DNA of 38,788 bases from Candidatus Vogelbacteria bacterium RIFOXYD1_FULL_44_32 (GTDB taxonomy: Bacteria; Patescibacteriota; Minisyncoccia; Phycocordibacterales; XYD1-FULL-46-19), in contig MHTJ01000002.1 in assembly GCA_001823065.1 (NCBI GenBank), forward strand, positions 117,532 to 156,319, in the 5' to 3' direction. How positions within the stretch are numbered: the first letter of the stretch is position 1; each line of letters begins with the position of its first letter. The notes beneath the pieces were generated by a model. The model was not told where the DNA came from. It saw only the letters and a list, made by a program, of their open reading frames with translations, and ran no database searches. The position numbers and the translations under genes were made by a program. Below, in pieces: positions 10,059 to 19,489 of the stretch.

Positions 10059-11423
10059 ATGGTCGACAATAAACAATTATGGGACGGGGCATTAGCCCAA
10101 ATTGAGCTTGGTATTTCCAAGGCTAATTTTGGTACTTGGTTTAAAAACACTTATATTTATAAACAAGAGGAAGGAATAATATTTATTAGCGCTCCCAACA
10201 CTTTTGTTAAAGATTGGCTAAAAAATAAATATCATAAGTTTATTCTTAAATCTTTAAGAGATATATCCCAAGAGGTGAGGGGTCTAGAGTATGTTATTAT
10301 TCGACGCGATGAAAAAACAAAATTAACCGACGCAGTCCAGACCACCAATCAAAATGAGCCTGTATCAGATTTGGGTTTGAGTGAACTTTATATTAATAAA
10401 GACAGTAATTTAAATCCTAAATATACTTTTGACACATTTGTGGTTGGATCATTTAATGAAATGGCTTACGCCGCCTCACAGGCGGTAATCAAAAACCCTG
10501 GGATGAATTATAATCCTCTGTATATTTATGGCCCAACTGGGGTTGGTAAAACTCATCTCCTCCAATCAATCGGTAATTATATTGCCAAACTAAACAGTAA
10601 TAAGCGGGTCTTTTATATTACATCCGAAAATTTTACCGTTGATTGTGTTAATGCCTTAATGAATAATAAAATAAATTTATTTAAAGAAAAATATCGTAAA
10701 TATGATTTAATTATTATTGATGATATTCAATTTTTTTCCAATAAAGAAAAGACTCAGGAAGAATTATTTCATTTGTTTAATCACTTCTATGAAAACAATA
10801 AACAAATAATATTTTCCTCCGATCAACCCCCTAAATATATTGAACACCTAGAGGAACGTTTACGCTCACGTTTTGAAGGAGGGATGATTGTTGATATAAG
10901 TAAACCAGACTATGAATCTAGACTGGCTATCCTAAAAACTAAAGCTAAACAACTAGACCAAGTAATTCCAGCTGAAATATTGGAATATATTGCTTCAGTT
11001 ATTCAAGATAGTATCCGCGAATTAGAAGGGACTCTTAAGTCTATTATTGTCCAAACCCAAGCCAAAAAAAAGGACTTATCTTTAAATGATGTTAAAAATA
11101 TACTTAAAAACAATATTAAACCTAAAAAGGCTGTTTCTTTTAAAGATGTTATAAAAATAATAGCCGAATATTATAATATTGAAGAAAAATTTCTCTATGA
11201 GAAAACTAGACGGAAGGAAGTAGTAAAACCTAGACAAATAATAATGTATATTTTACGAGAAGATTTTAATACTTCTTATCCATTTATTGGCCAAAAATTA
11301 GGTGGTAGGGATCATACTACTGTTATTCATGCTTACGAAAAAATTAAAAAAGATATAAAATGTGATAATTTATTAAATCAAGAGATTGAACAAATTAGAC
11401 AACAGCTATATAGTAGCACTTGA
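10059..11423 (+). CDS. dnaA: Chromosomal replication initiator protein DnaA
   Basis: Walker A GPTGVGKTHLLQ, IIDDIQFF, C-terminal GGRDHTTVIHAYEKI. Confidence 0.98.
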   Translation: MVDNKQLWDGALAQIELGISKANFGTWFKNTYIYKQEEGIIFISAPNTFVKDWLKNKYHKFILKSLRDISQEVRGLEYVIIRRDEKTKLTDAVQTTNQNEPVSDLGLSELYINKDSNLNPKYTFDTFVVGSFNEMAYAASQAVIKNPGMNYNPLYIYGPTGVGKTHLLQSIGNYIAKLNSNKRVFYITSENFTVDCVNALMNNKINLFKEKYRKYDLIIIDDIQFFSNKEKTQEELFHLFNHFYENNKQIIFSSDQPPKYIEHLEERLRSRFEGGMIVDISKPDYESRLAILKTKAKQLDQVIPAEILEYIASVIQDSIRELEGTLKSIIVQTQAKKKDLSLNDVKNILKNNIKPKKAVSFKDVIKIIAEYYNIEEKFLYEKTRRKEVVKPRQIIMYILREDFNTSYPFIGQKLGGRDHTTVIHAYEKIKKDIKCDNLLNQEIEQIRQQLYSST

Positions 11424-11618
11424 TAAAGTGTGGATTAGTTTGTGAATAAAGTAATTATAAATTGTTAATAATTTAGGGATAAATTTAATTAATATAAATA
11501 TCCTCAATTAATCCCCAACTATAAACACAATCCGCGCAATAAAAATTTCCATTTTAACTTTATTTATCAACCTATAAATAAGATATACCCATTTCCACAG
11601 TCTAATATAGTAAAAAAT
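11424..11618. promoter_or_regulatory. Putative oriC (dnaA-dnaN intergenic, AT-rich)
   Basis: Minus-strand DnaA-box-like TGTGGATTA (11429-11437, one mismatch) and TGTGAATAA (11441-11449, = TTATTCACA) next to an AT-rich stretch; classic dnaA-dnaN position. Confidence 0.6.
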
Positions 11619-12722
11619 ATGAAAATAGAATGTCTAAAAAATAAATTACAAAAAGCAGTTTCATTAGTTGAAAGAGCTACTTCTCATAACTTATCATTAC
11701 CAGCTTTAAAAAACATTATTTTTAAAGCTGAAGGTTCTAATTTAATTATTAAGGCGACTAATTTGGAAATAGGGGTGGAAATAAATTTACCAGTTAAGGT
11801 AATAAAAGATGGTATAGTGGCTTGTAATCCAGCTATTTTATCTAGTTTTTTAACAAATATAAAAGATGAAGATAAAATAACTGCCGAATTAGAAAATGGT
11901 AATTTAATCATAACTACCCAATCAAATTCTACTCTAATTAAAAGTGAAGATTATGAAGATTTTCCAATTATTCCTAAAATAAACTCAAATAAACCAACTA
12001 TTATTAAAAGTAATGAATTAATATCTGGTATAAGGTCAGTTATATATTCCGCTGCAATATCTGATATTAAACCAGAAATATCAAGTGTTTATATTTACAG
12101 TAAAGAGGATAAATTATATTTTGTGGCCACTGATTCATTTAGATTAGCTGAAAAGAATTTTTTAACCAATCGTAAGCCAGATGGTTTGTTACCACTTATT
12201 ATTCCCTTTAAAAATGCCGCGGAAATAGTTAGGGTTTTTGAAAATGAAGATGTTGAGGTGGAAATACATTCTGATAATAATCAATTGTCTTTGATTGGGG
12301 GGAGTATTCATATAACCTCCCGTCTGATCGATGGTGTTTATCCTGATTATAATCAAATAATGCCTAAAAGTTTTACCACTACAACTTCTATTTTAAAAGA
12401 AGATTTAAGCCAGGCTTTAAAAGTGTCTAATATTTTTTCTGGTAAATACCATCAAATTAAAATAGATTTGATTCCAGATAAAAAACAAATAGTTATATAT
12501 TCGGAAGCGGCTGATGTTGGTAAAAATACAACTATTATTAAAGCTAATATAGAGGGGCCGGCTTTCTCGGCCAATTATAATGCCCGTTATATTTTGGAGG
12601 CATTTCAATCGATTAACTTTAGTGAAATCATGATTGGGGCCAATGAATCAAATAAGCCAATGGTAGTAAAGGGTAAAGGCGACAGCACTTTTACTTATAT
12701 AGTTATGCCAGTAAATAGATAA
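11619..12722 (+). CDS. dnaN: DNA polymerase III beta sliding clamp
   Basis: 367 aa beta clamp; ends TYIVMPVNR; downstream of dnaA. Confidence 0.97.
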   Translation: MKIECLKNKLQKAVSLVERATSHNLSLPALKNIIFKAEGSNLIIKATNLEIGVEINLPVKVIKDGIVACNPAILSSFLTNIKDEDKITAELENGNLIITTQSNSTLIKSEDYEDFPIIPKINSNKPTIIKSNELISGIRSVIYSAAISDIKPEISSVYIYSKEDKLYFVATDSFRLAEKNFLTNRKPDGLLPLIIPFKNAAEIVRVFENEDVEVEIHSDNNQLSLIGGSIHITSRLIDGVYPDYNQIMPKSFTTTTSILKEDLSQALKVSNIFSGKYHQIKIDLIPDKKQIVIYSEAADVGKNTTIIKANIEGPAFSANYNARYILEAFQSINFSEIMIGANESNKPMVVKGKGDSTFTYIVMPVNR

Positions 12723-12725
12723 TAA

Positions 12726-12983
12726 ATGAATAATTTAGGAGGTATATTTGATAAATATATCAAATTATTAGATAGTCTAAGTAAACAAAAAGTAATTATT
12801 AAAGAAGTAATTACTCAGATTGCTGGTTGTGAAATTAATGAAAGTGATATTAAAATTAAAAAAAATATTGTATATATAAAAACCAATCAATCAAATAAAG
12901 CCCTTATTTTTATAGCTAAAACAAAAATTCTCCAATCTTTGACAGAAAAATTAGAGAATTTTTTAGTAATTGATATTCGTTAA
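12726..12983 (+). CDS. Small protein, possibly DUF721/DciA-like KH-type
   Basis: 85 aa, follows dnaN; KIKKNIVYIKTNQSNKALIFIAKTKILQSLTEKL resembles the short DUF721 core; assignment is tentative. Confidence 0.45.
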   Translation: MNNLGGIFDKYIKLLDSLSKQKVIIKEVITQIAGCEINESDIKIKKNIVYIKTNQSNKALIFIAKTKILQSLTEKLENFLVIDIR

Positions 12984-12986
12984 TAA

Positions 12987-15404
12987 TTATTTTTTGATTT
13001 TTAGTGTGGTTGTATCTTCAATTAAATTATTATCACGATCAGAAGCTATTACTTTAATAATATTTTCTTCTCTAATATCCGCCATTTCTGATGGATAAAA
13101 ACTAAACCGATATGGTTTTTTAGTAACTAAGCCAAGATAATTATCATTTAAATAAAATTTAGCTTCTTTAACACCACTAAATTTTTCTAAAGTTATAGTG
13201 ATCTCATCGCTTATGTCGTACCGATGGTTTAGCTTTTTTATGGCAATATCTAATTGACCAGCTTCGGCTTGATTATCGGTTGAGTTGTCTGTGGTGGTGT
13301 TGATTGATAATCCAGTTTGGCCAGCCCAGGCGAGGACGGCTGTTTCCCAGTTGTTGAATTGAGCATCAGCCCTTGGATTGGCAGGAGCGGGGCCACGAGG
13401 ATTGTCTTTATCAACATAATAAAGGATAGAGTGGATACTGCCACCAGCGTCAAAGACCGAGCCACTGCCACCCTGCCAAGAACCACGGAGAACTGGCTTT
13501 ACATCAGCTGGGGTTGGTTCAGGGGCGATAAAATATTCCACTGGCTGGTCGGCTAAGTACTCTTTCATAAAAGCGTTCCATAGGGGGGCGACAATAATAC
13601 CCGCCACTCGTTTGTCCATTGGGGTGTTGTTATTGTTTCCCACCCAGGCTCCAACTGTGACACTTGGGGTATACCCAATTATCCAACCATCACGGTAATC
13701 ATTGGTTGTACCAGTTTTAACACCAACTTGGCGGCCGGGAATATTAAGTGGTGAATTGGCGCCAAAAATAGGTGAGCGGGCGACATTGTCAGCTAGGATA
13801 TTAGAGATCATTCTAGCGGTATTGGGCGGTAAAACTTGGTCACTATTATCCTCAAATTTTTGTAGTATTTTGCGGTCACGATCACGTACTTCCAAAATTG
13901 CTTCTTTAGGGTTTAGCACCCCATCGTTGGCAAACACACTATAAGCATTGGTCATATCTAGCAAGGTTACCTCACCGCCACCAAGGACTAAAGTTAAACC
14001 ATACCGGCGATAATCTTCTAAAGTGGTAATACCCATTTTACGAGCGGTATCAAAGGAATCTTTAATTCCAGCTAAATATAAAGCTTTAACTGCTGGAATA
14101 TTGCGCGACTGGGCCAAGGCGTTGCGGAAAGTAATAGGTCCCGCATAGGTGCCGTCGTAGTTTATTGGGGCGTAACAATTTGTCCCTGCGTGATTGGGGC
14201 TACAACTAGAGTTAAACTCGGTGGGAACATCAAAAACAACAGTATCAGCGGTATAACCTTCATTAAAGGCGGTGGCATAAACAAAGGGTTTAAAGGCTGA
14301 TCCTGGCTGACGTCTAGCGGTGGTAATATTGAAGTTGCCTTCGTGCTCCATATCAAAATAATCAATAGAACCAACCATGGCTAATATTTGGCCGTTTTTA
14401 GGGTCCATTACGACCATACCAGCGTTGCCGGCGTTGTAGTTGGCTCTATTTTGTTCACCAAAACGTTTGACCACTTCTTCAGCCTTTTGTTGGGTTTCCC
14501 AGTCTAGAGTGGTAATTACCCTCAAACCTTCGTTTAACACCTCTTCTTTACCATATTTTTCTTCCAATTGGTCTAAAACATAAAAAACAAAGTGGGGCGC
14601 TTTGATACTGCGATTGTCGGGTTTGGCAAATAAAACCTTGTCTTTAAGCGCCTCCTCGTACTCGGCTTTGGTAATAAATTTTTGTTCCAACATCCGTTTT
14701 AAGACCAAATTTTTCCTTTCTTCTAGTTTGTCTTGGTGATTACCATAAGGTGAAAGGTAGCTAGGGGCTTGGGGTAAAGCAGCCAAATAAGCCGCTTCGG
14801 CTAAACTTATATCTTTAGCTGATTTACCAAAAAAAGCTTTAGCTGCTTCTTCAATACCATATAAAGTGCCACCATAAGGTATTTCGTTGAGGTAAAGCTC
14901 TAAAATTTGTTTTTTGGTCAGTTTCCTTTCAATTTTGATGGCTAAAATCCATTCTTTAATTTTACGCGTAATTTTTTTATCTTGAGTTAAGAGAGTGTTT
15001 TTTATCACCTGCTGAGTGATAGTCGAACCGCCTTGCTCGAGACGACCGGTGTTAATATTAACGACCACGGCTCGGACGATCGCCAGTGGTTCAACCCCAT
15101 AGTGGTTATAGAAATTAGAGTCTTCAATAGCAATGGAAGCATTTTCCGCTTGATCAGATATTTGAGTCAAAGGGACCACTGTTCGTCTAATTTGGTCGTG
15201 GGCATTGTAAAGCAAGACTTTCCCTGTCCGGTCATATAGTTTGGTTGATTCGGCCACAATCCGGTTTTCATAAGAGTCAAAGTCGGGGATACGGAGGGTG
15301 AGAAGCCATAAAATAATAATACTACCACTAATAAGAGCGGCGATAACGACCATTTGGGTAAATTGTTTGAACCAGGGTTTAAAGTGCACCATTGTTTTTT
15401 TCAT
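12987..15404 (-). CDS. Class A penicillin-binding protein (PBP1A-type glycosyltransferase/transpeptidase)
   Basis: GT51 motifs EDSNFYNHYGVEP and GGSTITQQVIKN, TP motifs RQPGSAFKPF and VGVKTGTTNDYRDGW. Confidence 0.95.
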   Translation of the reverse strand: MKKTMVHFKPWFKQFTQMVVIAALISGSIIILWLLTLRIPDFDSYENRIVAESTKLYDRTGKVLLYNAHDQIRRTVVPLTQISDQAENASIAIEDSNFYNHYGVEPLAIVRAVVVNINTGRLEQGGSTITQQVIKNTLLTQDKKITRKIKEWILAIKIERKLTKKQILELYLNEIPYGGTLYGIEEAAKAFFGKSAKDISLAEAAYLAALPQAPSYLSPYGNHQDKLEERKNLVLKRMLEQKFITKAEYEEALKDKVLFAKPDNRSIKAPHFVFYVLDQLEEKYGKEEVLNEGLRVITTLDWETQQKAEEVVKRFGEQNRANYNAGNAGMVVMDPKNGQILAMVGSIDYFDMEHEGNFNITTARRQPGSAFKPFVYATAFNEGYTADTVVFDVPTEFNSSCSPNHAGTNCYAPINYDGTYAGPITFRNALAQSRNIPAVKALYLAGIKDSFDTARKMGITTLEDYRRYGLTLVLGGGEVTLLDMTNAYSVFANDGVLNPKEAILEVRDRDRKILQKFEDNSDQVLPPNTARMISNILADNVARSPIFGANSPLNIPGRQVGVKTGTTNDYRDGWIIGYTPSVTVGAWVGNNNNTPMDKRVAGIIVAPLWNAFMKEYLADQPVEYFIAPEPTPADVKPVLRGSWQGGSGSVFDAGGSIHSILYYVDKDNPRGPAPANPRADAQFNNWETAVLAWAGQTGLSINTTTDNSTDNQAEAGQLDIAIKKLNHRYDISDEITITLEKFSGVKEAKFYLNDNYLGLVTKKPYRFSFYPSEMADIREENIIKVIASDRDNNLIEDTTTLKIKK

Positions 15405-15467
15405 ATGTCTATACTAACACAAGGTTTAGTGGAAAAAAAGCCTAATTCATGATATCTTTCACATAAC

Positions 15468-16640
15468 ATGTCTGGTCAAAATAAATTTAGTGACAAACTA
15501 TTTGAACGCGGAGTTGAGCAGATTTACCCTTCGCGGGAGGAATTGGACAAGTTTTTAGCCGAGGGAAATAAGTTAAAAATATTTTACGGCATTGATCCAA
15601 CCGGCTCAACATTACACATTGGCCATGGTTCTAACCTCCTGCGGTTAAAGGCCCTCCAAGAGGCTGGTCACGAAATAACTATTTTATACGGCGATTTTAC
15701 CGCCATGATTGGCGACCCTACTGACAAATTATCGGCCCGAAAAAAACTTTTACCAGAGCAAATTAAAGAAAACTATGCGTCTTACCGCGACCAAATTGGC
15801 CGAATTTTAGATTTAAAAAAAACCAAATTTACTTTTAATAAAGATTGGTTGGGTTCAATGTCTTTTGCTGAGGTGGTGGAGATAGCTTCTGAATTTACGG
15901 TGGGACAAATGATTGAGCGTGATATGTTTCAAGAACGAATCAAAAATGGTGAGCCTATTTATATTCATGAATTTTTATATCCCCTGATGCAGGGTTATGA
16001 TTCGGTAATGATGGATATAAACGCCGAAATGGGGGCCAGTGACCAGATTTTTAATATGCTAGCTGGTCGGACAATGATGAAGCGTCGTGGTCGAGAGAAA
16101 TTTGTCATTGCCAATAAACTTTTAGTTGACCCAACGGGCAAAAAAATGGGTAAGTCCGAGGGTAATATGGTGGCTTTGTCTGATGATCCAAAGGATATGT
16201 ACGGTAAAGTGATGAGTTGGCCAGACTCACTGATGCCTTTGGCGTTTGAGATTTGTACTGAGTTGCCAGCTTTAATGGTGGCTGAAATTCTAGCTGGTAA
16301 CCCTCGTGATGCCAAAATGCGTTTAGCTAAAGAAATTGTCTCTATTTTTGCTTCACCAGAAGAGGCCGAACACGCGGAAGCTGATTTTATTTCCAAATTC
16401 CAAGATAAAGAGATTCCTGATGATATTCCGGAAATTGGAGCCACTAAAAATATGTTATTGCGCGATATTTTAGTGACAGCCGAAGCGGTGTCCTCTAATT
16501 CCGATTTTCGCCGGCTGGTAGAGGGTGGTGGGGTTACTATTTTACCAGATACCAAAGTTGTTGATGTTGATTTAAAAGTGACGAACGAAATGGTGGTTAA
16601 GGTTGGTAAAAAGAAGTTTTTTAAAATTACTCTTAATTAG
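15468..16640 (+). CDS. tyrS: Tyrosyl-tRNA synthetase
   Basis: GIDPTGSTLHIGH (HIGH-type), KMGKS motif, C-terminal S4-like tail. Confidence 0.95.
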   Translation: MSGQNKFSDKLFERGVEQIYPSREELDKFLAEGNKLKIFYGIDPTGSTLHIGHGSNLLRLKALQEAGHEITILYGDFTAMIGDPTDKLSARKKLLPEQIKENYASYRDQIGRILDLKKTKFTFNKDWLGSMSFAEVVEIASEFTVGQMIERDMFQERIKNGEPIYIHEFLYPLMQGYDSVMMDINAEMGASDQIFNMLAGRTMMKRRGREKFVIANKLLVDPTGKKMGKSEGNMVALSDDPKDMYGKVMSWPDSLMPLAFEICTELPALMVAEILAGNPRDAKMRLAKEIVSIFASPEEAEHAEADFISKFQDKEIPDDIPEIGATKNMLLRDILVTAEAVSSNSDFRRLVEGGGVTILPDTKVVDVDLKVTNEMVVKVGKKKFFKITLN

Positions 16641-16655
16641 ATTTTAAAAATACAA

Positions 16656-16694
16656 AGCCGTGCCCTTTAGGGCACGGCTGTCTATTTTGTTTTT
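16656..16694 (+). terminator. Rho-independent terminator after tyrS
   Basis: AGCCGTGCCC-ttta-GGGCACGGCT followed by a T-rich tail. Confidence 0.85.
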
Positions 16695-16712
16695 TAAAAC
16701 TCCAACAATCTA

Positions 16713-16922
16713 CTAGGCCTCAAACTCGTCTTCTAGCCCTTCAATATCGGCTACATATTCTTCATCGTCATCTAGTTTTTCTTCATCCTCTTCGTCTACA
16801 ATACCACTGGGAACCATTACCTCTTCACCTACAATCAGATCATCCACAACCAGATCATCCACAATCGGATCATCTAAAAGTTCCTCAGCGTTGGTATTTC
16901 CAAGTATAGGATCTTCGTTCAT
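16713..16922 (-). CDS. Short highly acidic protein
   Basis: 69 aa, DDPIVDDLVVDDLIVGEE... EDEEKLDDDEEYVADIEGLEDEFEA; internal repeat at DNA and protein level. Confidence 0.5.
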   Translation of the reverse strand: MNEDPILGNTNAEELLDDPIVDDLVVDDLIVGEEVMVPSGIVDEEDEEKLDDDEEYVADIEGLEDEFEA

Positions 16923-17025
16923 GTCTTTTAAAAATCTAAATCTTTTAATTTGTTAAATCATCGCTTTTAGCGTTTGATTTTTTATGTTGTAACAAATGTC
17001 GTCTCCGAGCGCAACTTTAGTTTAA

Positions 17026-17526
17026 TTAAAGTGTGGATAAAAGTGATTTCCGCTTATCAATACCGGTTAGGCCAGCGAGGGCAATAACAATTGCATCAAA
17101 CTCGTCGTCATATTTTATTGATTCAGGTATTTTAATCAACAGCTTGGCCATAGCTGTTACCTGGTCCTTGTTGGCCAGACCATAACCAGTGACCGCTAAT
17201 TTGATTTGGGGTGGGGTAAATTCAGTCACTGGTATCTGGTTTTTACCAGCCAAAAATAAAATCATTCCTCGCACCTCGGCAACACGCATGGCAGTTTTTT
17301 GGTTTTTAGTAATAAATAAATTTTCGATGGCTAAAATATCAACTGGATATTTATTTAAAATTTTTTCGATGGCTTGACCCAGGGTGGCTAGTCGAACCGG
17401 GAAGGTTTCATTTTTTGGCGAAGATAAACACCCACTCTCGAGCAACTCTTCTTTGGTGCCAACTTCCTTTTGTACTAGGGCGTAGCCCAGCCGATCATAT
17501 CCAGGGTCAATACCAAGTATGGTCAT
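17026..17526 (-). CDS. ruvC: Crossover junction endodeoxyribonuclease RuvC
   Basis: MTILGIDPGYDRLGYALV, IENLFITKNQKTAMRVAEVRG, DEFDAIVIALAG. Confidence 0.95.
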   Translation of the reverse strand: MTILGIDPGYDRLGYALVQKEVGTKEELLESGCLSSPKNETFPVRLATLGQAIEKILNKYPVDILAIENLFITKNQKTAMRVAEVRGMILFLAGKNQIPVTEFTPPQIKLAVTGYGLANKDQVTAMAKLLIKIPESIKYDDEFDAIVIALAGLTGIDKRKSLLSTL

Positions 17527-17541
17527 TTTAAAAATATGATT

Positions 17542-18075
17542 TTAAAATTCAGCATTAGTAAATACGTTTTTTATATCTTCTTGGTCAAGAATAATATCAA
17601 TCAGGGCCGCCACTTTTTCTTTATCACTATCAGCTAGGGGTAATAGAATTTGCGGTACCCATTCATCACCACTTTTCTTAAAGGCCCAAATAGCCGAACC
17701 AGTTGTACCCAAACTACCACCGTTTTCTACTAGAAGGTGCTTTATAACTGGTGTTGTGCGATTTTTGTTATTGGTAATACCTTCAATAACCAAAGCCACA
17801 CCACTGGGGCCATAGGCTTCATAGAGTACCTCTTCTAAATCGGCCCCACCACCACTTTTACCTTTCTCGACTGCGCGAGCAATGTTGTCCGCCGGCATGT
17901 TAACAGCTTTAGCCCGGTCAATAGCCGCTCTTAAAGCCGGCGAGTTGGTGTCACCACTGGCGCGCTTAGACTCCATTGTAATAGTCCGCACGTGCAGAGA
18001 AAAAACTTTGCTTTTGCGCGCATCCTCAACTGCTTTTTTATTTTTTATTTTTGACCATTTATTATGTCCAGACAT
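17542..18075 (-). CDS. yebC: YebC/PmpR family protein (shortened)
   Basis: MSGHNKWSKIKNKKAVEDARKSKVFS; ends EDIKNVFTNAEF but is only 177 aa. Confidence 0.92.
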   Translation of the reverse strand: MSGHNKWSKIKNKKAVEDARKSKVFSLHVRTITMESKRASGDTNSPALRAAIDRAKAVNMPADNIARAVEKGKSGGGADLEEVLYEAYGPSGVALVIEGITNNKNRTTPVIKHLLVENGGSLGTTGSAIWAFKKSGDEWVPQILLPLADSDKEKVAALIDIILDQEDIKNVFTNAEF

Positions 18076-18102
18076 GGTAAAATATTTTGCTAACCAATAA
18101 TT

Positions 18103-19137
18103 TTAAATTAATTTATTTTGTCTATTGGTAGGTATCTTTTGGCCTAAATGCTCATAACCCTGGTCGGTTAGGACTCGACCACGGGGGGTTCTTTCAATAA
18201 ATCCACATTGAATCAGATAGGGTTCATAAACTTCTTCGACGGTGGCTTCTTCTTCCGACATGGCCGTAGCGACAGTGGAAAGTCCCACCGGGCCACCTTT
18301 AAATTTATTAGCAATTATTTCCAAAACAGCTCGGTCAGCCCCCGACAGACCCAAAGCATCGATCCCAAGCAGGGTTAGAGCCTTGGTCACTGTTTCTTGG
18401 TTTAAAGGTAGGTTGGCCACCTCGGCATAATCACGAGCTCGCTTTAATAGGTGGTTAGCGGTGCGTGGAGTAAATCGACTACGTTTGGCAATTTCGGTGA
18501 CCGCCCCGTCTTCAATTTCAATATTTAATATTTTAGCTGAACGTTTAATAATTTCACCGATTTCTGGTTCCGAATAAAATTCCAGACGGTGGGTACCACC
18601 AGAAAAGCGAGACCGAAGGGGGGAGGATAAAAGAGCAATTCGGGTAGTGGCGGCAATGAGGGTAAAAGGGGGAAGCTCTAGTTGGATCACTCGCGCCCCC
18701 GGCCCTTTGCCAATAATAATATTTAAACTACCTTGTTCCATGGCGGGGTACAAAACCTCCTCAATCATTTTGTTGAGGCGGTGAATTTCGTCAATAAACA
18801 GTACATCACCTGGTTCAAGGTTGGTAATAATCGACGCTAGGTCGCCAACCTTTTCTATGGCTGGTCCCGAGGTGGCCTTAATCTGGGCCCCTAGTTCGCT
18901 GGCAATAAGATAGGCTAGGGTGGTTTTACCTAGGCCGGGTGGACCATAAAAAAGTAAGTGTTCTGGGGGGTGGTTACGACCTTTGGCGGCCCCCAGAAGT
19001 ATTTTCAGGTTATCTTTAATGTTTTTTTGACCAATATATTCTTCCCACACCAGTGGCCGTAAGGCTTTATCAAGAAAAGCATCTCCTTTTAAGGGGTTTA
19101 CTGAGTTTTTGGTTGATAAGGGGGTATTACTTGACAT
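18103..19137 (-). CDS. ruvB: Holliday junction DNA helicase RuvB
   Basis: LRPLVWEEYIGQ, FYGPPGLGKTTLA, FIDEIHRLNK, TRIALLSSPLRSRF. Confidence 0.97.
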   Translation of the reverse strand: MSSNTPLSTKNSVNPLKGDAFLDKALRPLVWEEYIGQKNIKDNLKILLGAAKGRNHPPEHLLFYGPPGLGKTTLAYLIASELGAQIKATSGPAIEKVGDLASIITNLEPGDVLFIDEIHRLNKMIEEVLYPAMEQGSLNIIIGKGPGARVIQLELPPFTLIAATTRIALLSSPLRSRFSGGTHRLEFYSEPEIGEIIKRSAKILNIEIEDGAVTEIAKRSRFTPRTANHLLKRARDYAEVANLPLNQETVTKALTLLGIDALGLSGADRAVLEIIANKFKGGPVGLSTVATAMSEEEATVEEVYEPYLIQCGFIERTPRGRVLTDQGYEHLGQKIPTNRQNKLI

Positions 19138-19219
19138 ATTTCCAAGTTTATGCTAACATCATAAAAGTAAGCAAAAAAGGTGTTGGGGTATTTACTACCA
19201 CTCACCATGCCTATATAAT
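19131..19219 (+). promoter_or_regulatory. Two sigma70-like promoters for a non-coding transcript
   Basis: TTGACA (19131-19136)-N17-TAACAT (19154-19159) and TTTACT (19191-19196)-N17-TATAAT (19214-19219). Confidence 0.65.
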
Positions 19220-19225
19220 AGCATC

Positions 19226-19484
19226 TTCATATCCTGGTGCCGATTTTAAAGAGGGGGCCAGGTTTTGACTCAAAATTGACAGTATCGAGAACATAAACCT
19301 CCAAGCAATTTAAGTCGTTCCGGCTTAACGGGTTTATTGAAAAGGACGTTTTGGTACTACTACTTGTAGTAGGTGTCTGGAGCTATCCTTGCCAATTTAC
19401 CTAACTTTATTTGCATAAATAAAGAGATTACTTGGAGGTTTATATTCTTGATGACAATGGGCTCGCCGAATGGCGGGTTTTTTG
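19226..19484 (+). ncRNA. Candidate structured non-coding RNA of unknown family
   Basis: 13-bp closing stem ATAAACCTCCAAG (19293-19305)/CTTGGAGGTTTAT (19431-19443), internal hairpins CTACTA-CTTG-TAGTAG (19357-19372) and CTTTATT-tgcata-AATAAAG (19405-19424), preceded by promoters and followed by a terminator. Confidence 0.65.
19462..19484 (+). terminator. Rho-independent terminator
   Basis: CTCGCC-gaat-GGCGGG followed by TTTTTT. Confidence 0.8.
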
Positions 19485-19489
19485 TTGTT

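Noticed and set aside
14162-14374. Overlapping ORFs within the PBP1A gene (also 13250-13944, 15033-15239)
   Set aside because: Alternative-frame or antisense shadows of a clear class A PBP.
16713-16922. Acidic ORF as an antitoxin or phage mimic
   Set aside because: Low complexity acidic composition alone does not support a specific function; no toxin partner adjacent.
19053-19268. 71-aa plus-strand ORF
   Set aside because: Overlaps the antisense 5' end of ruvB and the leader of the candidate ncRNA; no SD or family motif.
19226-19484. Interpretation as tmRNA
   Set aside because: GGGGGCCAGGTTTTGAC faintly resembles a tmRNA 5' end, but no T-arm/acceptor-like 3' end or tag ORF ending in AA-stop was found.
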